From JADCRZ01 sp031399065 (lineage in GTDB: Bacteria; Bacteroidota; Bacteroidia; Chitinophagales; Chitinophagaceae), in the NCBI GenBank assembly GCA_031399065.1, contig JANNOM010000075.1, positions 60,255 through 124,254 on the forward strand: a stretch of 64,000 bases of DNA, written 5' to 3'. Positions 59,257 through 64,000 of this stretch are shown here, piece after piece (the first letter of the stretch is position 1; each line of letters opens with the position of its first letter). Below the pieces are notes generated by a model. That model worked only from the letters and a program-made list of their open reading frames with translations, did not search any database and was not told where the DNA came from. A program made the translations under genes and the position numbers.

Positions 59257-60606
59257 ATGAAATACCTAGCAACGATTGTATTACTTGTAAGCACCTCTTT
59301 TCTTTACGCACAGAACGGCCGGTGGGTATCCCTTTTCAACGGTAAAGACCTTACCGGGTGGAAGCAGTTAAACGGCCAGGCGATATATGAAGTGAAGAAC
59401 GGAGAAATTGTCGGAACCACCGTTTCGAACACCCCCAATTCCTTTTTAGCTACGGAAAAAAATTACGGCGACTTTATCTTTGAACTGGAGCTGATGGTGG
59501 ATACTTCCATGAACTCGGGCGTTCAGTTCCGGAGCCTTAGCACCCCCGATTACAATAACGGCAGGGTGCATGGCTACCAGATGGAAGTAGATCCCTCTGC
59601 CCGTAAATGGAGCGGCGGTATTTACGATGAAGCCCGCAAAGGATGGCTCTATACCATGGAGTATAACCCGGAAGGTAAAAAAGCGTTTAAAAACAACCAG
59701 TGGAACAAGTACCATATCGAATGCTTCGGTAACAGTATCCGCACCTGGGTAAATGGAATACCCACGGCCAACCTGGTGGATAACCAGACCGCAGAGGGCT
59801 TTATCGCTTTACAGGTGCATTCCATACCTAAAGAGGCGACGCCCGGCAAACAAATCCGCTGGCGTAATATCCGGATTAAAACAGCCGGCATAAAACCTTC
59901 TCCTACCGATAAAATATTCGTGGCCAATACGGTTCCCAATAATTTAAGTGCCCAGGAAAAAGCGGAAGGCTATGTTTTATTATTTGACGGTAAAACGACC
60001 AACGGCTGGAGAGGTGCATATAAGAAGACATTTCCCGCCAACGGATGGGAGATCGCCGATGGCGTATTGAGCGTACAAAAATCAGGCGGGGCTGAATCTA
60101 CCAATGGCGGTGACATTGTTACGGAAAAAGAATACGGTGCTTTTGAATTGAAATTCGATTTTAAATTAAGCACCGGTGCCAATAGCGGGGTAAAATATTT
60201 TGTAACGGAAAGCGAAGGCAATAAGGGTTCCGCTATAGGCCTGGAATACCAGATACTGGACGATGCCGTACATCCCGATGCCAAACTGGGAAGGGATGGC
60301 AACCGCACATTGGGTTCGCTGTACGACCTGATGACTTCCAAAAAAATACCGGCATCCCAGAAAAAAATAGGGGAGTGGAACCAGGGGGTTATAAAAATGC
60401 TACCCAATAACCATGTTGAATACTGGCTGAATGGTTACAAGATACTCGAATATGAGCGCGGCTCTCCTGAATTCCTCGACCTGGTGGCCCGCAGTAAATA
60501 CAAGGACTGGCCTAATTTCGGTATGGCACCCAGGGGGCGTATCCTGTTGCAGGATCATGGAGATGCCGTATCTTTCAGAAGTATTAAAATAAAACAACTT
60601 AAATAA
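59257..60606 (+). CDS. Tandem DUF1080 (3-keto-disaccharide hydrolase-like) protein
   Basis: A 449-residue exported protein with a signal peptide (about 1-18, LYA|QNG). It contains two DUF1080/laminin-G-like domains: about 20-215 (WVSLFNGKDLTGWKQLNG, NSGVQFRS, YQMEVDP) and about 228-449 (YVLLFDGKTTNGWRGAY, NSGVKYFV, LEYQILDD). Each has the FNGK/FDGK-tGW start and the NSGv block of the family. DUF1080 proteins act on 3-keto-glycosides or related sugars. It lies 16 bp before a Tat-exported oxidoreductase, which could make the 3-keto substrate. Confidence 0.88.
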   Translation: MKYLATIVLLVSTSFLYAQNGRWVSLFNGKDLTGWKQLNGQAIYEVKNGEIVGTTVSNTPNSFLATEKNYGDFIFELELMVDTSMNSGVQFRSLSTPDYNNGRVHGYQMEVDPSARKWSGGIYDEARKGWLYTMEYNPEGKKAFKNNQWNKYHIECFGNSIRTWVNGIPTANLVDNQTAEGFIALQVHSIPKEATPGKQIRWRNIRIKTAGIKPSPTDKIFVANTVPNNLSAQEKAEGYVLLFDGKTTNGWRGAYKKTFPANGWEIADGVLSVQKSGGAESTNGGDIVTEKEYGAFELKFDFKLSTGANSGVKYFVTESEGNKGSAIGLEYQILDDAVHPDAKLGRDGNRTLGSLYDLMTSKKIPASQKKIGEWNQGVIKMLPNNHVEYWLNGYKILEYERGSPEFLDLVARSKYKDWPNFGMAPRGRILLQDHGDAVSFRSIKIKQLK

Positions 60607-60622
60607 TTTCAAACGCATTGCT

Positions 60623-61978
60623 ATGTCAAACTCACGCAGAAAATTCATCAAACATACGGGTATAGCTGCCGTAGGTACTTACCTGGGCGCTATGGGAATG
60701 AGCGCTAAAAGTTACGGGAATATCATTGGTTCGAATGATCGTGTACGGGTAGGCGTAGCCGGGTTTTCCGACAGGCACCGTTACTCTCATATACCGAGCT
60801 TTATGAACCACTACAAGGAACTGAATTTCGATGTGGTAGCCGTATCGGATATCTGGAAAAAAAGAAGGGATGAAGGCACGGAGGTATGGAAAAAAATGAT
60901 GGGGCACGATATCGCTTCCTGCCGCAACAACGAAGAAATGTACGATAAGAAACTGGTGGATGCCGTATTCATCAGCACGGCCGATTTTCAGCATGCACTG
61001 CATACGATCGAGGCCGTAAAAGCCGGTTGCGATGCGTATGTGGAAAAGCCGTTTGCGGAAACGATGGAAGATAACCGTGCCGCCTTAAAAGCGGTGAAAG
61101 ACAGCAACAAAATAGTGCAGATAGGATCGCAGCGGAGAAGCGGCTCTAATTATCATGCTGCCAACGAATTTATCAAATCGGGCAAGTTCGGAGCTATCAC
61201 GATGGTGGAACTTACCTGGAATGTGAACCAGCCGGGCAGATGGCGCAGACCCAGCCTGGTAGCGCAGGTAAAGGAATCGGATATTGACTGGAAACGTTTT
61301 TTGATGAACAGGCCGGACGATGGCTACGATGCCCGCAAATTCCTGGAATACCGTTTGTTCTGGCCTTATTCTTCCGGGCTTCCCGGTCAGTGGATGAGTC
61401 ACCAGATCGATACTGTACACTGGTTTACCGATCTGAAGCACCCACGCAGCGTGGTGGCCAACGGCGGCATTTATATGTGGAAAGATGGTCGTAAAAACTG
61501 GGACACTATTACCGCGGTTTTCGATTACGGTCCGGCCAACGACCTCACCAACGGCTTCCAGGTAACCTTCGGCTCACGCATGCATAACGGTGACGAGCGG
61601 CCTGCGGAGATCTATTATTCCAACGGAGGCGAGTTGAACCTCATTACCAATAAAGTGTCTGCGGCGGGTGGTTTAACCAAATCCTACGCCGAAGCCATGG
61701 GCATGCAGCCTAACCTGCTGCCCGATCTTAGTTTGTCGAAAGTAGAGAAGGTGATCGCATCTGCCAATACCGGGGGCGACGTACTCACGTCTAACCACGT
61801 ACGCAATTGGATGGAATGCGTACGCAGCCGCAAGCAGCCTAATGCACCGGTGGAAGCGGGTTACAGTCATTCCATCGCCAATATTATGACCACGGCGGCT
61901 TCCCATACGGGCCTTAAAGCCACGTTCGACGATCAGAAGCAGGAAGTGATGGCGGGGGGTAAAATATTTACCTACTAA
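60623..61978 (+). CDS. Tat-exported Gfo/Idh/MocA-family oxidoreductase
   Basis: A 451-residue NAD(P)-dependent sugar oxidoreductase. Twin-arginine signal SRRKFIKHTGIAAVGTYLG at the N-terminus, so it is folded and exported with bound cofactor. Rossmann loop VRVGVAGFSDR (about 40), the EKPF catalytic motif (VEKPFAETMEDN, about 140) and QIGSQRRSGSNYH follow. The C-terminal alpha/beta domain contains GLPGQWMSHQIDTVHW (about 252). It follows the DUF1080 gene closely, so the two probably form a 3-keto-sugar pathway in the periplasm. It overlaps the stop of the second zwf by 4 bp. Confidence 0.92.
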   Translation: MSNSRRKFIKHTGIAAVGTYLGAMGMSAKSYGNIIGSNDRVRVGVAGFSDRHRYSHIPSFMNHYKELNFDVVAVSDIWKKRRDEGTEVWKKMMGHDIASCRNNEEMYDKKLVDAVFISTADFQHALHTIEAVKAGCDAYVEKPFAETMEDNRAALKAVKDSNKIVQIGSQRRSGSNYHAANEFIKSGKFGAITMVELTWNVNQPGRWRRPSLVAQVKESDIDWKRFLMNRPDDGYDARKFLEYRLFWPYSSGLPGQWMSHQIDTVHWFTDLKHPRSVVANGGIYMWKDGRKNWDTITAVFDYGPANDLTNGFQVTFGSRMHNGDERPAEIYYSNGGELNLITNKVSAAGGLTKSYAEAMGMQPNLLPDLSLSKVEKVIASANTGGDVLTSNHVRNWMECVRSRKQPNAPVEAGYSHSIANIMTTAASHTGLKATFDDQKQEVMAGGKIFTY

Positions 61979-63504
61979 GAACTGGCTGCGGAAGGCACGG
62001 CTTTATGGATCACATTGGCAGAAGGCAGTCGGAACCACTCCCGGGCATAAGGCTTCAGGAGCGAGTTGCAGGCGTCCGGTCCCCATGTACCAGAATCATA
62101 AAAGTGCAACTGGCGGGTAGGGTGTTTTTTCCATGCTTCCATAATAGGCATTACCACTTTCCACGCGGCTTCTACCTGGTCGGCCCGCATGAATAAAGTG
62201 GCATCTCCGTGCAGGGCATCCAGCAGCAAGGCTTCGTATGCTTCGGGCAGCGTTTCCGTGTATGCATCCTGGTAAGTGAAGTCCATTTCCACCGGTTGCA
62301 GCTTCATCTGGAGGCCGGGCACTTTGCTTTCAAATAAAAGGCTGATCTCCAGTTCGGGCTGTATACTGATGATAAGACGGTTGGGCACTATATCGTCTTT
62401 AAATATTTTATTGGGTGAATCTTTAAACTGTACCACTATCACCGACGACTGCACGGGCATCGATTTACCGGTGCGCAAAAAGAAAGGCACTCCCTGCCAG
62501 CGTTCGTTATCGATAAATAGTTTGGCTGCCACATAAGTCTCCGTTGCGGAATCAGATTGCACCTGCTCTTCGTTGCGGTAAGCCACCCGCTGTTCTCCGT
62601 TAACGGAACCTGCCGTATACTGTCCTCGCCATACGTTCTTGAATACCTGCGCCGCGGTATACGGCCGTACGCTCTTCATCACTTTGGTTTTGGCATCTCT
62701 TATTATCTCGGATTTATACGCAGCCGGGCATTCCATTGCCACGATGCACAATAGCTGCAACAGGTGATTCTGTATCATATCCCTGAGTGCGCCGCTGCTG
62801 TCGTAATAACCTCCCCGTTTGCCAACGCCTACCTGCTCTGCCACGCTGATCTGCACATGATCCACATATTTATTATTCCATAATGGTTCAAACACGTAAT
62901 TGGCAAAGCGGAATGCCATGATATTCTGCACGGTTTCCTTACCGAGATAATGATCGATACGGTAGATCTGTTTTTCATCGAACCGCTTCCACAGGTAGCG
63001 GTTCAGTTTTTTTGCCGAATCCAGGTCCGTACCGAATGGCTTTTCGATGATCATACGGTGCAGCGATATGCGGGTACACAATTTATGCTTGTGAAGGGCT
63101 TCCGCGATGATCTCTATAAAGCGGGGTGCCGTGGCAAAATAAAATATGCGCGTGGCGTGCTGTTTGTTCAGTTTATCGAATGCTTCTACTGCCTGCTTGA
63201 GCACGGTATAGGTCTCCGCTTTCAGGAAATCGCCCTGGAGGTAGGTAATCTTTGCGGCAAACGCGCTCCATTGTTTCTCATCGGCCTTGCCGTTGCGGCT
63301 GAACGCGTTGATCCCTGCCAGCAGGTCTGCTTTAAATTCTCCGCTATCTACCGACTGGAAGTCCACACAGTAAATGGCGAATACTTCGGGCAGGTGTTTT
63401 TCTATATAAAGATTATACAGTGCGGGAATGAGTTTACGTTTAGTAAGGTCGCCTTTTGCGCCAAAAATCGTAATGGCCGCCGTGTGTGCTTTTTCTTGTT
63501 TCAT
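61975..63504 (-). CDS. Second glucose-6-phosphate dehydrogenase, altered cofactor site
   Basis: A 509-residue G6PD paralogue. The active-site block RIDHYLGKETVQNIMAFRFAN (within about 184-204) is intact and the RTGKSMP segment is conserved. The cofactor loop is FGAKGDLTKRKL and the second strand reads IYCVDFQSVD: the residues aligned with T14 and R46 of Leuconostoc G6PD are K17 and F49, with D48 just before. This points to NAD+ preference or a changed cofactor. It is not next to gnd or pgl; it converges on the oxidoreductase gene and is divergent from tdk. A member of the zwf family, but the specificity is inferred. Confidence 0.92.
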   Translation of the reverse strand: MKQEKAHTAAITIFGAKGDLTKRKLIPALYNLYIEKHLPEVFAIYCVDFQSVDSGEFKADLLAGINAFSRNGKADEKQWSAFAAKITYLQGDFLKAETYTVLKQAVEAFDKLNKQHATRIFYFATAPRFIEIIAEALHKHKLCTRISLHRMIIEKPFGTDLDSAKKLNRYLWKRFDEKQIYRIDHYLGKETVQNIMAFRFANYVFEPLWNNKYVDHVQISVAEQVGVGKRGGYYDSSGALRDMIQNHLLQLLCIVAMECPAAYKSEIIRDAKTKVMKSVRPYTAAQVFKNVWRGQYTAGSVNGEQRVAYRNEEQVQSDSATETYVAAKLFIDNERWQGVPFFLRTGKSMPVQSSVIVVQFKDSPNKIFKDDIVPNRLIISIQPELEISLLFESKVPGLQMKLQPVEMDFTYQDAYTETLPEAYEALLLDALHGDATLFMRADQVEAAWKVVMPIMEAWKKHPTRQLHFYDSGTWGPDACNSLLKPYAREWFRLPSANVIHKAVPSAASS

Positions 63505-63610
63505 GGTATGCTTGCTGATAATATGCTTATGTATTTATGCTACATTTACGGATATGTAAAAACCGGATTTGATAAAGTTATCAATAATTTCCTGGTAAAT
63601 ACGCGTAAAA

Positions 63611-64000
63611 ATGTTTATTGAACCGAACTTAAAAGGAGAGCGGCGTGGCTGGATAGAAGTGATCTGCGGTTCTATGTTCTCCGGTAAAACGGAAGAACTC
63701 ATACGCCGGCTGAAGCGCGCGAAGATTGCCCACCTGAATGTGGAAATATTCAAGCCATCCATCGATGTGCGTTATCATGAGATTAATATTATTTCTCACG
63801 ACGAGAATGCCATTCCTTCCACGCCCATCGATCACTCGCAGACGATCCTGCTTATGGGCAGCGAGGTGGAGGTGATCGGCATCGACGAAGCCCAGTTCTT
63901 CGACGATATGTTACCGGAGGTATGCGATCAGCTTGCTCTTCGCGGCACCCGTGTGATAGTGGCCGGGCTGGATATGGACTATACCGGTAAGCCTTTCGGG
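63611..64000 (+). CDS. tdk: Thymidine kinase, N-terminal part
   Basis: The first 130 codons of a type II thymidine kinase run off the right edge in frame. It begins MFIEPNLKGERRGWIEVICG; the P-loop is GSMFSGKTEELIRRLKR (about 20-36), a nucleotide-binding DEAQFF segment follows (about 97), and the GLDMDYTGKPFG block is at the edge. It salvages thymidine to dTMP. The start lies 106 bp from the start of the divergent second zwf gene. Further parts (zinc-binding cysteines) lie outside the window. Confidence 0.95.
   Translation, partial: MFIEPNLKGERRGWIEVICGSMFSGKTEELIRRLKRAKIAHLNVEIFKPSIDVRYHEINIISHDENAIPSTPIDHSQTILLMGSEVEVIGIDEAQFFDDMLPEVCDQLALRGTRVIVAGLDMDYTGKPFG

Overview
The window is chromosomal DNA from a member of the Bacteroidota, most likely Chitinophagaceae or a close relative. 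The evidence is the type IX secretion/gliding C-terminal domains, promoters of the Bacteroidota type (TTTG, about 19 bp, TAnnTTTG), near absence of Shine-Dalgarno sequences, and the family make-up (DUF1080, heparinase/GH88, DUF4421, AsmA-like). The genus cannot be fixed from this sequence. No tRNA, rRNA, CRISPR array, phage or insertion sequence was seen.

Layout. 1-7.4 kb: ribosomal and RNA polymerase genes (end of rplA, rplJ with an unusual long tail, rplL, an AsmA-like gene, rpoB with its own promoter and a strong terminator; rpoC does not follow). 7.5-10.1 kb: a large secreted gliding/T9SS protein. 10.1-38.1 kb: a long amino-acid and nitrogen block, almost all on the minus strand: thrA-thrB-thrC, ppc (plus strand), amt and a porin, gltB-gltD, ilvD-ilvB-ilvN-ilvC-ilvA, leuA-leuC-leuD-leuB. 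Together these take phosphoenolpyruvate to oxaloacetate, then aspartate to threonine, threonine to isoleucine, and pyruvate to valine and leucine, with ammonium uptake and glutamate synthase supplying nitrogen. 38.3-43.1 kb: two inverted paralogues of an unknown 517-residue helical protein flanking a beta-helix lipoprotein. 43.6-50.5 kb: a YfiT/DinB-like protein, a DUF4421 protein, an M1 peptidase, a frameshifted AAA-ATPase-like/PD-(D/E)XK gene and a T9SS-sorted protein. 50.7-54.1 kb: a small structured RNA with a micro-ORF, then a heparinase-like lyase and a GH88 hydrolase. 54.4-59.0 kb: pentose-phosphate genes gnd-zwf-pgl with a small acidic protein. 59.3-63.5 kb: a tandem DUF1080 protein, a Tat-exported Gfo/Idh/MocA oxidoreductase, and a second, divergent zwf. 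The window ends inside a thymidine kinase gene.

The most notable observations are regulatory. The ilv operon is preceded by a complete ribosome-mediated attenuator: promoter, 34-codon leader peptide rich in Val and Ile codons, a perfect 8-bp antiterminator, and a terminator with a T-run. The thr operon has a parallel 29-codon leader whose end is a solid run of Thr and Ile codons overlapping a hairpin with the stop codon in its loop. A separate short transcript at 50.7-50.9 kb carries a strong Shine-Dalgarno sequence (rare in this phylum), a 15-residue micro-ORF and three consecutive hairpins ending in a terminator; I do not recognise it. A triple 11-bp-period TAAGGT array repeated in inverted orientation near 47.5 kb looks like a response-regulator operator. 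The second G6PD has lost the NADP-binding arginine and gained an acidic residue, which predicts a change of cofactor.
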